A stretch of 64,000 bases of DNA from Irpex lacteus (Eukaryota; Basidiomycota; Agaricomycetes; Polyporales; Irpicaceae), in contig MQVO02000016.1 of the NCBI GenBank assembly GCA_001986395.2, forward strand, positions 1 through 64,000, in the 5' to 3' direction. Shown here in pieces: positions 39,723-53,270 of this stretch (its first letter is position 1; each line of letters begins with the position of its first letter). Below the pieces are notes generated by a model that had not been told where the DNA came from, made no database searches, and saw only the letters and a program-made list of their open reading frames with translations. The position numbers and the translations under genes were made by a program.

Positions 39723-41839
39723 TTATAGCTCTCGCTGAAAGCGCAGCCCGAGCCTTCCGTCTGTCCTCCTCCTTAAAGTCACGCTGACTTCACTATCCTC
39801 AAACTTGAGGGAATCTGTACTCGCAGCCAGTCCGCGCTCATTTGGCAAGAACGTACTGCTCTCCTCCCTCAGCCATCGCTCCTCCTCACCCCCTCCTTCA
39901 TCGCCTATAGACTTCTCGGCAAGGTCCTGTACCAAAGTCGAGGCATCCCGAAGCCTTTGATGCGCGTCTTTCAGGTCCGCTCTGTAGCTTCCATCGCCCC
40001 TTGCAATAATCAAGCACGACGCGCCCAATAGGAGTATACCGAAAGCATACACAAAATGCAAGACCGTGAATGCATACACGATAGCGACAGGTATGGACAG
40101 GGCAAGCTCGGGGCTGAAGATTTGCACCGGCATTTCAGCCAATTCGACCATGCCTGCTGACCATCCCAGATATCGATTAGAAAATGCCTGAGCCCATGCC
40201 GCACTGAATTGAGCTGTATTGTTGCCGTACGTGTTACCAGCGTTGGACAGGTCAACCTGCATCTGGTCATCGATAAAGCGAGGGCCCCACTGGTAGAAGT
40301 ACGTGTCGCCTGAACCCAGAAGCATACCCGCGCCTGAGACAGCGACGGCCGCGGTGGCGTTAGCCAGTGAGAACGATGAGTTGTCCAGAGTTAGTGTGCC
40401 TTGATCAACCGTATACTTGGCGTCGTACACAGTTGTGTTGCATAGCGATATCGAGCACAGTATGTACGGCTGTTTCGGAAGGCCAGGACCGTCTGTAACG
40501 CGAGGAAGTACGATGAGGACAAGGTGGATGTCTTTAGGTTTGACGAAGTAAACGTACATGACCACCAATTGATGAAGGGTGTCGGGAAAGTCAAATTCTT
40601 ATCGCTGTATGCAATGCCGCCATTATCCACAAAACATCCAAACGACGCAGTGGTAAACGGATTCAAATTGCTCCCGCTGGACAGCGCTGCTTCTTTGCCA
40701 AAAGGAGCAGACAGATTTCCCTTCTTGGTGAGGAACGTCTGAATCCGTGTCTGCCAACTGGACGTATTGAAGCCTGTCGTCCACGGGAACTCGTTCCACG
40801 CATACAAGTCAGGCTTTGCTGATGTATTCGAGCCCAGCGTCGGCCAACAAACTTGAGTGTTACGGTCTACGACGTCACAGTGGGGGTGGTACACATTGCA
40901 GTGGGTGGAAGCAACGAGCGTGTTCGCCTCGAATGCCAGATCTGACTGAGGATTGACGGGACCAATGAATGCAAGGCTGTCTTGTCTATCGAGAACGTGG
41001 GATCCATGCTCGTAAATTCGGAAGGACGTCGATTGGTTCAGTCCTCCCAAACTAGCCTCTTGCGTCCGATTCACCACTCCACAGACGTTGACAACGGAAT
41101 CCTCGCAGCCAGCTTTGATTGCTGCGTTAGCTTCAAATGGAACCGGATCGTCCCTCGGAGTGGCCACAAGTGTCGATATGATTTTCGAGTGCAGAACAAC
41201 GTCGATGAGTGCGATGGCCCAGTGAAAGAACAATATAGCCAGCATTGCGCCCCCTGCAGTCCAAAGGATGGTCGGGATTCCGCGTTTCCTTGTGCGTGCT
41301 GACTTCCAACGCGCAAAGGCTTTCTTTGCGCCGTACAGAAGCAATCGAAAGAGTCCCATCGGGGAAGCGTTCGAGACAAGTCCCAGGAGATTGTAGTACT
41401 GCATGGGAGTGAGGTTACGGCTCGTGAGCGCGGCCGAGGAACGCAGCCAGCGCAATGCTAAGTGGTACCCTACGAGGCCCATGACGGACGAGGATAGCAT
41501 GCCGCTAAATGATAACGTTCAGTGAGTGAGAGTAAAACAAGCGACACGTAGGACGTACATGAGAGAACTTGATAATGACGATAGCAGCAGAGGCGAGAAG
41601 TGCGTCGACAAAAACGAATCCCGGCTGCCGAACTGGAAGCCTTCGTTTACGGGACGAACGTATGTGCCGTTAGGATAGAACACCCCATTTTTCGCCTTGA
41701 AGCTTATTGAAGTGTAGAAAAGGACACCCATCACTGCGGGAAGCACCGCAGACGAACACAGCATGATAATTGGCACGAGTAGGTCTTTGCGACTAGCTGT
41801 TGCGCTTGCGCCATGCTGTCCTTGTAAAGGCGGTAGCAC
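39723..41839 (-). CDS. Multi-pass membrane protein of unknown family, one frameshift
   Basis: About 690 residues. Helices are predicted by eye near 41770-41705 (LLVPIIMLCSSAVLPAVMGVLFY), near 41500-41450, near 41260-41200 (TILWTAGGAMLAILFFHWAIALIDVVL) and near 40110-40010 (PVAIVYAFTVLHFVYAFGILLLGASCLII). Between the third and the last lies a large N-glycosylation-rich loop of roughly 380 residues with several Cys, so a big extracellular or lumenal domain. The C-terminal tail is cytosolic, charged and Ser-rich. The one intron near 41560-41510 fits in phase. In the loop the frame breaks at AATTGGTGGTC near 40560: one more G (INWVVMYVYFVKPKD) restores it. I know of no function for this family; the architecture resembles large-loop membrane proteins that are common in Agaricomycetes. 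Confidence 0.68.
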
Positions 41840-43235
41840 CGATATCTGTACATGGTCCTACAAGAAAAAGGTCGACATATGAATTCTCGTGCACGTGTGA
41901 CAGATACGATCTCTCACTTTCGCAGCTGGGCTTGGCTTGTCGTCACTATATGGCTTCTCCAGAAAAGGGCTCGACGCTGCAGCTGTGAGACGCGGCTGAA
42001 ACACGTAACCACGTGTCAGTCAGCGACCCTTGCCCCCCGACGAGGTCCAATATATCGCTACAAGCAAACCACAGTCTACTCACCGAATCTGCGTCAGATA
42101 CGTGCTCTTTCGGGTCTGACTCTACAAGAGAGAGCCCCGCAGGGCGTGGACTGCTCATGGGTCGAGGGGTTAGATGGGAACAATGCCTTGGCACCAGCTG
42201 GATATCAACGATCCTTATTTTGTTGCGCGTTGACGGGGATAAATAGGATTCGTCGGAGTGTTGTTCTTTGGATTTGTGACATTGAGGCACCAGGTCATCC
42301 AGCCCTTAGCGACGTCCCCGCCCAAGTTGATCCAACAATGGATGATATGCAGTGACAGGTTGACAGGCCATCGTTCACATGCATTTGCAGTACTATCTGC
42401 GACCTTACTGCATTGTAAGCGATTTCTCCACAGCCGTTCTGGAGTTTCGACTGGGTGCACGTTCTGGTGGAAGCGTACACAGGCATGGCTGTGATGGTCC
42501 ATCATGATGTGGATTTTTGGTTGGCCATCGTGACTTGGAATCCGGAGTTGATATGCAGAGGGTCATATCATCGTGACCGCCGGTACTAGTACTAAAAGAG
42601 ACCATGATATCGATGAGCAATGTAAGTTATAGCTCGCGGTAGTACGGCTCGTACCTGAGTAGTAGTATATCCCTACTACGTGGTGGTGCTCCATAGAAAG
42701 TAACGGCCAGCGGCAATCAAAGATCATAACATGCAGGTTGCGCAGAGTCACTATCGATCATATACAGTCTTATACAGTGCGTGGCATTCGGAGGCCTGAG
42801 GTGCAAGTGCAGAACCTGAAGGGCCCGTAGATGGTGTGATTGGTAGGGGGAGCTTCATAGTATATTCTTTCCAAAGCTTCAAGATTGCAAGTGTACAGGC
42901 TCACGCGCTCACGCGCCGGAGAAGCAGAGAGCATCTACATAGTACGATGACCGTCATCAAGCAGGTCTGTCTCTTATGCCCAAGAACTCGATAATATGGA
43001 TCCGGTACGTACCGGGTGTGCTCGCGAAGCGACATTCTCAGTCAGTCGGGCGTGTCAATAAAGCAGCGTGAACTTTAATCACCATTAATTACGGGCGAGT
43101 GTCTACAACCCAGTGCAGCATTCTCCTGACATGTAATGCACCGAGCCTTGAATGTTTGAGCAGTGATCATGAGGGAAACGCCGCAGCATGCCCTCTGGGG
43201 CAAGCCTGTCTACAGCGATGATACTTATTCTCTTA
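41840..43235. other. Gene-poor region left of the MITE-like element
   Basis: About 1.4 kb. Frames near 41852-42620 on both strands overlap without splice structure and are not supported. They may include the promoter of the multipass membrane gene. No TATA element was obvious. Confidence 0.4.
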
Positions 43236-43870
43236 GGGCCTGATCTGCAGCCGCTTCAGCTGCAGAATGCGCATTCTGTAGCCAGCGCTTGTGTCACAAG
43301 GTGACGCACATAAATGGCAGTCCCCATCAATATCATCACGTCCTTTCGGCGTTTACTCGCGTAGAGCTGGACTCGCACAAGAATAACAGCTCGCAGAGAT
43401 ATTCTGCATAGCAATAATGATTAGAAATAGTACTGCAGTATCTGTAAAAAATAATGAAGTTGAACGAATACATATTGACCGAGATACATCTATAATATGA
43501 GGCGACCTGCCAAGACCCCAAATCGGGAGATACGGGCGCTAGTATGCTCGGAAGGTTGAGTGCTAGTCTCTACTTTATGATACGATATGGACATCTCAGT
43601 GCTTGAAAATTTATTCTAAGTACTGAGAGGCAGTTTAGAGTCATATAACGTACTTAACATGCCCAAAACGTAACTACAGACTGTGCGAGCCCACCTCTGA
43701 ACAAACAAGCGCCTCTCCTTCTAAAGTCGGTGTTTCAACCGTCACATCAAAGTCACAGGTAATCACAATCAGTCACACAAGCGCTGAATTCTGTGCTAAA
43801 GGCTCATTTTTCGGATTTGGCGGGCGATTCTGAAAGAATGCGCTTACAGAATGGGCTGCAGATCAGGCCC
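43236..43870. mobile_element. MITE-like element, 635 bp, Harbinger/Tourist style (TTA target duplication)
   Basis: The two ends are perfect 17-base inverted repeats (GGGCCTGATCTGCAGCC at 43236-43252 and its reverse complement at 43854-43870). Each is flanked on the outside by TTA (43233-43235 and 43871-43873). A second imperfect inverted block lies further in: GAATGCGC/GCGCATTC-type words and an AGCGCTTGTGT at about 43287-43297, mirrored by ACACAAGCGCT near 43775-43785. The interior has no open frame of useful length and is AT-rich. A TTA duplication with a GGG-starting terminal repeat is the pattern of PIF/Harbinger elements and their non-autonomous Tourist-like MITEs. The family assignment is an inference; the repeat structure itself is directly visible. 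Confidence 0.75.
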
Positions 43871-45184
43871 TTATCTTCCAATTGCAACACTTGGTGAAAT
43901 ACTTACTCCGGATTCAATTTCTGACATCTGCAACAGCAAGAGTGAGGGCCAGTAATGAAGGAAGCTAGCTGGTTTGAAGGCAAAGGGAGCATCACCCCGC
44001 TAAGTTACTACGGGGATGCTTAATCAATTGAGAACATACTACTCTATCAGCGGTGAATACTGACTCGGAGAACAGCAGGCATGATGAGGGGAAGAGGATA
44101 TTTATTCGAAGGCATGATAAGCATACGTAGTTACAGCAAGCCTACAATATTAATGTGTGATTCAATAGACGTGAGTGTATGCTTACTGAGTAAGTACTCA
44201 TGCAGTACTCATGAGCTCGAGAGGGCCACCAGGAGCGACCGTGACGGCGCGACACTGTATGTCACAGGATGACACGGCGTTACACGAGGTCACGAAAAGG
44301 CAAAAAGGCAGAATAAAACAAGTATAGAACAGGGAGAAAAATACAAAAAAATAGTGTACAAGAGGTAACACATAGAGGAGCGTTTTGAGATTCAAAAACT
44401 ACAGAAAGGTGCGAGTTTAGGTAGCTTTTTGAAGCGGTAAAGAAGAAACGACGATTTTGCGAACGGGGTGTTTGGTGTTATTTGTTCTTCCCGAACGACA
44501 GGCGGACGGCCCTATCTCGTGTTAATCAAGTATGCTCGCTTCGCTCGCAATCAATCCAGTAGAAGTCAAAGTTGGAACTAGCCACAGTGAAGCAATTGCA
44601 CTTGATGAGATCCAGACATTCTGTCCGAGACGTCAACGGAAAGATACCCCGACACCCGAAGGCCAAAATTTAAACATCATATACAAATTTGAGGTGGAAA
44701 GCATCGAAAGTAGAAGGCAGAAGACAAGAGATGATACATGGGTGATGGGAGCACGACGAGGATGAAGATGAGGGAGATGATAATACAATGGCAAGCATAG
44801 AAAAAGTGAATGGGAGTGATGAGAGTTGGGGAAGAGCACTGGAACTCTGAAGCGCAAGCAGGGATTGAGACCAAGAGTCGACGAGAGAGAGATCAAACGG
44901 GATTGTAAGACATGAGGGAGCGACGAAGAACAAGCTGTGGAGATTGATGGCAAGCAGAGAAGACCAGAAAGGGAAGACAACGAACGACGGGGAAGGAGCA
45001 TGAGAGTCCAGAAAAGCTGTAGTACTCAAAAGTACTAGGTAGTAAGTACAATTGGCGAGGCGAGCAAGTAAAATGAAGAGCTCCCGCAGAGCTCAGAAAG
45101 CAAAGTGAAGAAAATGAACGTATGAGACCTTGCCTTACCGCATCCTTCATGGGAGGGAGCACAAGTAAATCGTTACCCAAGGAG
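43871..45184. other. Gene-poor region right of the MITE-like element
   Basis: About 1.3 kb. The stretch 44200-44460 is A-rich with a purine run, and 44640-45120 is purine-rich on the plus strand (pyrimidine-rich on the minus), probably the 3' UTR of the minus-strand RING gene. Long minus frames here (for example 44633-45001) owe their openness to Ser/Leu-rich pyrimidine bias and are not supported. Confidence 0.4.
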
Positions 45185-47460
45185 CTATGAGCTATTTCTC
45201 CGTCGTCCAAAGCCTCTTCGCCGCTTCTTCTTCCCTGCGTTATCTGGTACCTCGACAGGTCGTTGACAGACTGGACAGCGACCCGAGACGTCTGTGAGCC
45301 ATGGATCGACGCATGTTTTCTACAGATGACGAGATCGGTGAGTCAGATGTCGAAAAGTGAAGATACGGTGGAGAGGGATGTAGGAGAGTGAAGGAGGAGG
45401 AACACTACAACGACAAAAGCAATCGAATAAGAAACGTACGTGGAAAACGTGCCCACACCCCAACAACCTCAACGGCTGCGCCCCCTCGCCCGCATCCTCC
45501 AACGTCAGATCCAAATTCAACCTCTGAGCTTCCGCAGGCGTCACCTCTCCCACCTGTACCTGCACATGCTCCTGCGTCTCTTGCGCCTCCGTTGCTGCTG
45601 GTGGTATCGTTTTGGTCTCTTGGATCTCGCCGTGTTCTTCTCGAATAGTGTCCAGCTTACTAGAGCCAACCGCCTCAGCACCTTCCTCAGCCCCGACTTT
45701 CTGCTCCTCCTGTGTCGTCCCCTTCATCTCGTCCTTGTTCGTGTTCTTATCTTTATTCTTCCGCTCAGGCTCATCGAAATCCATCAAACAAATCGCACAC
45801 GCAGCCCTATTCCCTTCCAACCTCACAAAAGGATACTCCCCCGGCACCCAATTATCCTCCCACGTCTTCGCCTCCTCATCCTCCTCCTCTCCATCCTTCC
45901 CCTCTGTCTTGCCTTTCCCGCCTTTCTTCGTAGAAGTAGACTTTGAGTTTGAGGAAGAAGCCTTGGACCTCCGGAGGAAGGCGAATCGGAATTTGCGTTT
46001 CTCCTTTGGCTTCGTAGGTGATGACGGTCCGGGAGGGTACAAATGCGCGGGTGAAGGTGCAGTTATACCTCCAGCTCCATCTTTCGTAGGTTCGTCTTCT
46101 TCGGGTGGAGGAGGGATGTATAGTACTAGTGGGATCTTGTCGACGACCGATTTGGGGATCTTCTTGATGTCTGCGTTGACTTCGCCCACATGTTGGAGAG
46201 GGTGTCGGCCCAGACACAGGAGTACAATGTTGTAGAAGAGCTGTACACACGAAAACGTCAGTCCCATGAGTAAACAGAGACGCTGTAGAACGACGTGTGT
46301 AAGATCTCGGGGGTGGTATACGTACGTATAGTATAGGCCCGAGGATGAATATGAGCAGGCCGATAAGGAAGATCTCGAGGAGCATCAGGTAGAGGATGCA
46401 GAGGATGCCAAAGGTGATCCACCAGAGATGAGGTGAGGAGTGACGACATGTGTTGACGGAGGAGTACACGAAGATATGGGCGGCTAGGAACCACACCATG
46501 GAGAGCGTGTTGGTCAGTATATTCAGTCTGCGAGAGAACAGAATATCAGTACGCGCGTACGAAGACAAGACAAGCACTGCACGAACCGACGGAACAGATG
46601 GCTATAAGGCAGGGGCGTCTCGGTCTGAGAGTTATTAGAGTTCTGTCCTTGAGCTTGAGCATTGGAAGATGGAGTCAGATTACTAGTGTTCCGTCTGTTA
46701 GTAGTACCAATACTTGCTCTACCAGCTTGAGCCTCCGTGTCCCCATGACCAGACGCACCGCCTCCGCGTTCCCTGAAGTCAGCGTCAGCATGTCCAGAAG
46801 CAGTCACGTTGCAGCATGAGACACGTACATCCTGTCCAAAGCCAAATTTCTCCGCCAGTCCCAATAGCCCATACCACACCCAAGCGCCACACGCACGAGC
46901 CATATGCAGTCCCACGCCCCCAGAGGCTTCGAGCACGCTTGCCATTCGCTTATCCCGGGCATGGTGGGGCTCTGACGGTGTGCTGCGATGGCAAGGAGGG
47001 TGATGATGACCACGTACTGTACGAACCCGAATACTGCCTTCCATACTATGGCGATCAGCTGGCTCCGTGCTTTCGCGTGAGGACCTGCTAGTCCGAAGAA
47101 GACCATGACTTTGCCTCTGAAACCAGGAGGTACTGGACGTTGTGCACGGCGTCTGGCAGCGCGTGGTGGGTTTGGAGGAGGAGGGGGCGGTGGGTCGGCA
47201 TTGAGAGGAGGAAAGGTGAACGAACGGAGTTGTGTATCGCGCGTATGTGCTGTGGTTGGTGTAGATAGTCGTCTTTGGGGGTTGTCATTGTTGTCAGGCT
47301 GGGCGAAACGTATGTTGCGTTGGCCCGTGGAGGGGTCTACAGTGATACGGATGCTTCCTCGCTGCCTGGAGGGTCTTTCGAGCTCGATGTCTCCTGTTGA
47401 ACGAACTCTACGCAAGGCATGCTCGAGCTCTCTCGCGAACTGGTCCTGGTCCATCGCCAT
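45185..47460 (-). CDS. Multi-pass membrane RING-H2 E3 ubiquitin ligase
   Basis: About 610 residues in five exons, all in phase and without frameshift. The Gly/Pro/Arg-rich N-terminus (47460 to about 47110) precedes two helices near 47060-46890, a Ser/Gln-rich loop, and two or three more helices near 46530-46330 and 46260-46200. A long cytosolic tail follows, Lys/Ser-rich then acidic. The RING is split: CAICLMDF near 45795 and, after an insertion of about 110 residues with many Glu/Gln, GCGHVFHKTC near 45440 joined across an intron to WLTDVSGRCPVC near 45265. That gives the C-x2-C / C-x-H-x2-H-x2-C / C-x2-C pattern of RING-H2. It is probably an endomembrane quality-control ligase; the insertion between the first and second metal-binding pairs is unusually long. 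The stop is TAG at 45185-45187. Confidence 0.85.
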
Positions 47461-48076
47461 TGTCACTGCAGCGAGGGATACTCGAGTCTACCTGTGCCAC
47501 GCGCAAGCCACCTGTTGCGTGGCCTTTAAAGGAAGCCAATTGAGTAGAGTCAATCGCTGATTTGTGAAATGGCCGCAGCGTGCGTCACGACGAGGACGGT
47601 GTCGGCAGAGGAGACGGTGAATGTTGCAAGTACAGTATGTCAAGACAAGGCCGAAGACTAGATTGCTGACAACTGCAGATGACTATCAATCCAGATATAC
47701 GAGACCCATGCCTGAGAAGGCCTGAGAACGGATATGGATGGATGGAACTGAAAGCGGTGCAAGGCGTTCACCGCAGGCGTTCACAAACGCCAAGTTCATC
47801 ATCCCTATAATATTGGCCACATATTCCCGGCCCGCTACGGCGCACAAGTATGTGTTGATGAAGGAAAATATATACAGAAACTCTGAAGGGATACAAGAGC
47901 ACATATCTATCTCGTTATATAGATATTTAGGAGCATAAAGATCCAGATAATTTCGGATACCGATCCCCAACGCAGCGCTCAGCCGCAGTCACCGTAGACT
48001 CAATATTTAGGACGGTGGGCTACACGACATTTCATGAGCATCTCTCCGGCGACGTCACACCAAAGAGAGAGAGGAC
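47461..48076. other. Intergenic region, upstream of RING gene and 3' of manganese peroxidase gene
   Basis: About 620 bases. A minus frame at 47686-47970 shows no family resemblance. No repeats, no RNA gene seen. Confidence 0.4.
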
Positions 48077-49870
<1,794 letters not shown>

Positions 49871-49940
49871 TTCCGATTACTGGGTAAGAGGTATGTAGAA
49901 GACGAGGATGTCCTGGAGGTTGGTAGAGGCCATTCGGAGG

Positions 49941-49949
49941 TCTTTTATA
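49941..49949 (-). promoter_or_regulatory. TATA box of the manganese peroxidase gene
   Basis: GTATAAAAGA read on the minus strand, about 70-80 bases before the start codon at 49870. Confidence 0.6.
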
Positions 49950-50014
49950 CGCATCTTGTGCAGCTGAAGCAGTAGTAGCAACACAGTGACATACTTCATC
50001 GTTCTGCAGTACAG

Positions 50015-50028
50015 CCAATGGGCGTGCA
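50015..50028 (-). promoter_or_regulatory. CCAAT box and MRE-like element (TGCACGC) of the manganese peroxidase promoter
   Basis: CCAAT (inverted relative to the gene) at 50015-50019 next to TGCACGC on the minus strand at 50028-50022, about 155 bases upstream of the start. TGCRCNC is the consensus of the putative metal-response elements described in white-rot mnp promoters. Confidence 0.5.
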
Positions 50029-50064
50029 AGCATTGACTAAACAAGCCCTAATTCCTAGCACCGT

Positions 50065-50071
50065 GAGTGCA
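50065..50071 (-). promoter_or_regulatory. MRE-like element (TGCACTC), second copy
   Basis: Matches TGCRCNC on the gene strand about 200 bases upstream of the manganese peroxidase start. Confidence 0.45.
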
Positions 50072-50211
50072 AATGATGAACGACATACGCTGAACTTACC
50101 TGAAAGACACCCCGCCCTCTCAGCGGATACTGGTTCAAGGTGAGCCGACGGTGCAGGGCCATGCGTGTATGAGAGCCCGGACCCGTGGCCGCAGGAACAA
50201 AGTAGACATCC

Positions 50212-50218
50212 GAGCGCA
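50212..50218 (-). promoter_or_regulatory. MRE-like element (TGCGCTC), third copy
   Basis: Matches TGCRCNC on the gene strand about 345 bases upstream of the manganese peroxidase start. Confidence 0.4.
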
Positions 50219-51660
50219 CCAGAATACGGATGACCCGCACGAGTGGTTCGGCAGTACAGTGGATGGTACTCACGAAAAGTCGGGAACTGCAGGATGTTAT
50301 GTCTGCCCGGTGTAAAATTTTGACACAAGAGGGGCTGTGAGTTGTTGTTAGGACGTAAATATCATAAACATACGCAGTAGTGAAACCATGGACGCAGGTT
50401 AGTCTCTCGCGCTTCATGAGAGCTGGCCCATTGGCTCGGTAAATGTCTTGAGAACATACCAAGAACTCGGAACTACTCTGGTGATAGAAAAATAGGCGTT
50501 TCATTCTCCTGAATGTCCTACAGACGTCAGCTCCGTCAGGTACATGAAGCTTTCACTTGCACTCACCGGTAGGATGCGGTAGCAAGACGTTGCGAGAGGA
50601 AGACTTGGAGTCGTCGCCGCGCGAGGCGATCTGTAGCTTCACTTAGCACAGAAACCACTATCACTCCAACTTACTCGACTTACGGATTCGGTGCTTCGAA
50701 ACATGTAAAAATAGCACATGACTGCTCCACGGACACACTAGACCCACAACCCAAGGTTCCGAACCATGCACTTCGAAAGGTTTAGTACTCGAGTATGCCG
50801 AGCATACTGTGAAGCGGCAGCGGACCAAACAATACCACGCTACTTCTTTACCGTAGTGCCGTATGTTTTCTCGAAGATGCCGCACTCCACTACTTGATAC
50901 CGTTATCAACTTCTCTGTTTGATGTAAAATAAACCGGTCGTGAGTTGATATTCCTTCTTCCCATGACGACAACCTACCTAGGTAGCATTTGTCGGCAGAA
51001 GAAGGTAGAATAGACCGTACACTGTTTGTCCCGTAGAGTATGTTAGCCACGAAAAGAGTACGATGAACGAGCAACTCTACGTCACCGCCTTAAACATCTT
51101 CAATTGCCTCGGAGTCCTGGTTCACGACGTCGGCCATCAGCTTTCACAGGTATATATTTAGCACACGACCTATAGCTCGCACGGGCAGAAACCCTAAAAG
51201 AAGCTTCAAAGTAACGTCACGGCTTATAAGGGGCCATCGATGGGTTAGACTTACACAGTTCGCAGTTCTCACGAGTCGGCTCGGTTGCACTGTCCCTATC
51301 GGTCCGTGAGATGACAGCTTACCCTGTGCAGGACAATTCGTGGAATAACATAGCCCACGACATAGGCTATCGAACATGTGTGATAAGATGTAGAATTTGG
51401 GGACACTGGATAATGTCAACGATCAGCGCTAGCTCAGCCACCATTGGCAACATACATACTTGCCTTAAACGGAAGCTCACCAGCTTCGTGGCGTAGTCGA
51501 AGTTCCCACGCTGTAGGTACGTTCCTTGTCGCAAGAGAGATAAAGGGTATAATTGTAGACACAGTCGTAGAGTGATGGTGATAGAAATGTCATCCAATTG
51601 GTGTCCATATTCACCAGAAAGTCCGAGGAATATAAAGATAACGTTGACGCGCGTGCGTCG

Positions 51661-52925
51661 CTAGAAACCGATGAAGCCGCCGAGGAAAGTGAAGCCGATT
51701 GCGGAGAATACGGCCAGCAAGTATCTGGAAATGTCGCTGACAGTGGTCGAGGTTGCCATGCTGACAACTGGTCCGGTGAGGTTGGAGGTCGATGAGCTGC
51801 CAAAGAGCTGGATGTTGCGGAAGTATGTGTGCACTGTCTGCGGAGTAGCCCAAGAATCGTCACTTCCACCGAAGAACGTACTAGAATCATGCTCCATCAG
51901 TATATTATTGTACCATACGATGATGAATACTGACGAGAAATACAACCCGCCGATGTTGATGAGATCACTCGTGCGAAGCTGTATAGTTTGTTGATCTATG
52001 GCTTTGACGTTATTGAAGCTGTGTGGCAAGCGATGAGTCCGAGACAAAGGGACAAAAAATTTGGCACGCACTATAAGGATATTTGACCATTCGCGGTATT
52101 GAGAGGATCATTCAGTCGTACGAGCATGGTTATCTTGGCCCATCTTTATAACACGAGTACTTTAGAAACATACTCATGAGGACCAGATTGTAAGAACTCA
52201 CTGGCCAGTAGTGAACGAGAAGTCCCCTCTGTCTATGCTCGTCCCAAACCCATCATCATTACAGAGGAAATTATCCTGGGAGCAGAGCTGCTTTGACTCG
52301 GGCACGTAGGCATAAACTAGACACAGTTTCAGCATACGGGCACTATGCATATTACTCTTGACACACCTTCGCCAGCACCTTGCTTTCTCCACATCAAACG
52401 AGTACTGAAGCAGTTTGACCCTGTAGAGGCATTTCCACCAGAGCAACCATTGGGATCAGGACCGCCTCTCAACCCAGGTAACTTTCCTCCTTTAACGAAA
52501 TCAAAATCCGAGTCGAATGCAACTTCGTAAGTCAGAAGTACGGAATGGAATTGGGAGCCATCGCTGGTGTTCCAAAGACTAAATAACTGTGCACCACCAG
52601 TATCGTGAGAGAAACTGCCTTGAGGGTATGTAACCTCCAGGACAGGGCCCGAAGGTGCGGTCGTTCCTGGTACGGATGCGTTAGGGAACGGGTCTGGCAC
52701 AAAAGCAAGGTTGGATGCGCCGTTCTGTATTTTCCCCTTGCTTAGTGACCAGCCAGAAGTGATGAAGGACTGTGTGTCCGAGTTGGAGAGTGTTGCCGTT
52801 GGGAAGGGCAGGGCAGTGCTCGTGGTCAGCGAGAATTGAGATGCCAGGGCGGTTGGAGACGCAAGCTGGGCATTTGAGAGTGTGGAATAGCTCAAGGCAG
52901 CAACGACGGCGAATACGGTTCTCAT
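51661..52925 (-). CDS. Polysaccharide lyase family 14-like secreted protein with hydrophobic C-terminus
   Basis: Four introns join in phase without frameshift. A signal peptide (MRTVFAVVAALSYSTLSNA) starts at the second in-frame Met (52925); the upstream Met at 52958 would precede a non-hydrophobic leader. The mature part is beta-rich with the blocks LEVTYPQGSFSHDTGGAQ, YEVAFDSDFDFVKGGKLPGLRGG, NCFSTRLMWRKQGAGE, VYAYVPESKQ and DFSFTTGQW, then FFGGSDDSWATP...TYFRNIQLFG. This is the jelly-roll pattern of the basidiomycete PL14-like lyases (glucuronan/alginate lyase relatives). The C-terminus has a Ser/Thr stretch and a hydrophobic tail of about 20 residues (LLAVFSAIGFTFLGGFIGF), a candidate GPI signal. 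Substrate is unknown; a uronic-acid-containing polysaccharide is the natural guess. Confidence 0.75.
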
Positions 52926-53270
52926 GGTGTTAGCGCAAAGGAATGGGTGCCAGCCCAAGGAGGAACACGTTCAAAGAGAATAGCAGTGGTTCAGTGGGGT
53001 GCTCGAAGTCCTAAGTTCGTGTATACGGGAGAAATAGATATCCAGAACAGCTAGAATGGCGAGCAGGGGAAAATAGTCAAGCCTTCAAGGTGACAGTGAG
53101 GACAAGACCAGCGCAGCAACGGCCAAGAAGGCCACGAGCAAAGGCGAGCGCCCGTCTGCCACAGCATTTGACTGGCGCAGCGACCATTCGATGTTGCCTC
53201 CTACCACTTACTCCTCATCTTGGCTTGTTGACCACTCTTGGCACAACATAAATGAACTAGCTGCACCCGT
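52926..53270. other. Divergent promoter region (PL14-like / vacuolar transporter)
   Basis: 345 bases with no gene and no recognised element. Confidence 0.4.

Larger units (their letters stand above)
49871..51660. other. 1.8 kb region between PL14-like and manganese peroxidase genes
   Basis: Left 400 bases form the promoter of the manganese peroxidase (TATA, CCAAT, MRE-like elements, listed separately). The remainder holds only short, overlapping frames on both strands without splice structure. A small plus frame beginning ATG at 51063 looks protein-like for about 30 codons but has no continuation. Confidence 0.45.

Noticed and set aside
42405..42751. Short minus frames (42405-42620 and 42563-42751)
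   Set aside because: They overlap each other in different frames, without splice signals or recognisable features, in the region upstream of the multipass membrane gene.
45612..46235. Plus-strand frame of 207 codons (Ser/Pro-rich, with a long Ser run)
   Set aside because: It is fully antisense to exons of the membrane RING-H2 gene, whose minus-strand reading has helices, phase-matched introns and a RING signature. The Ser/Pro bias follows from the antisense of Glu/Lys-rich codons.
51063..51150. Short plus frame starting MNEQLYVTALNIFNC
   Set aside because: Protein-like for about 30 codons only, followed by a stop or an unsupported donor; no continuation in any frame could be found.
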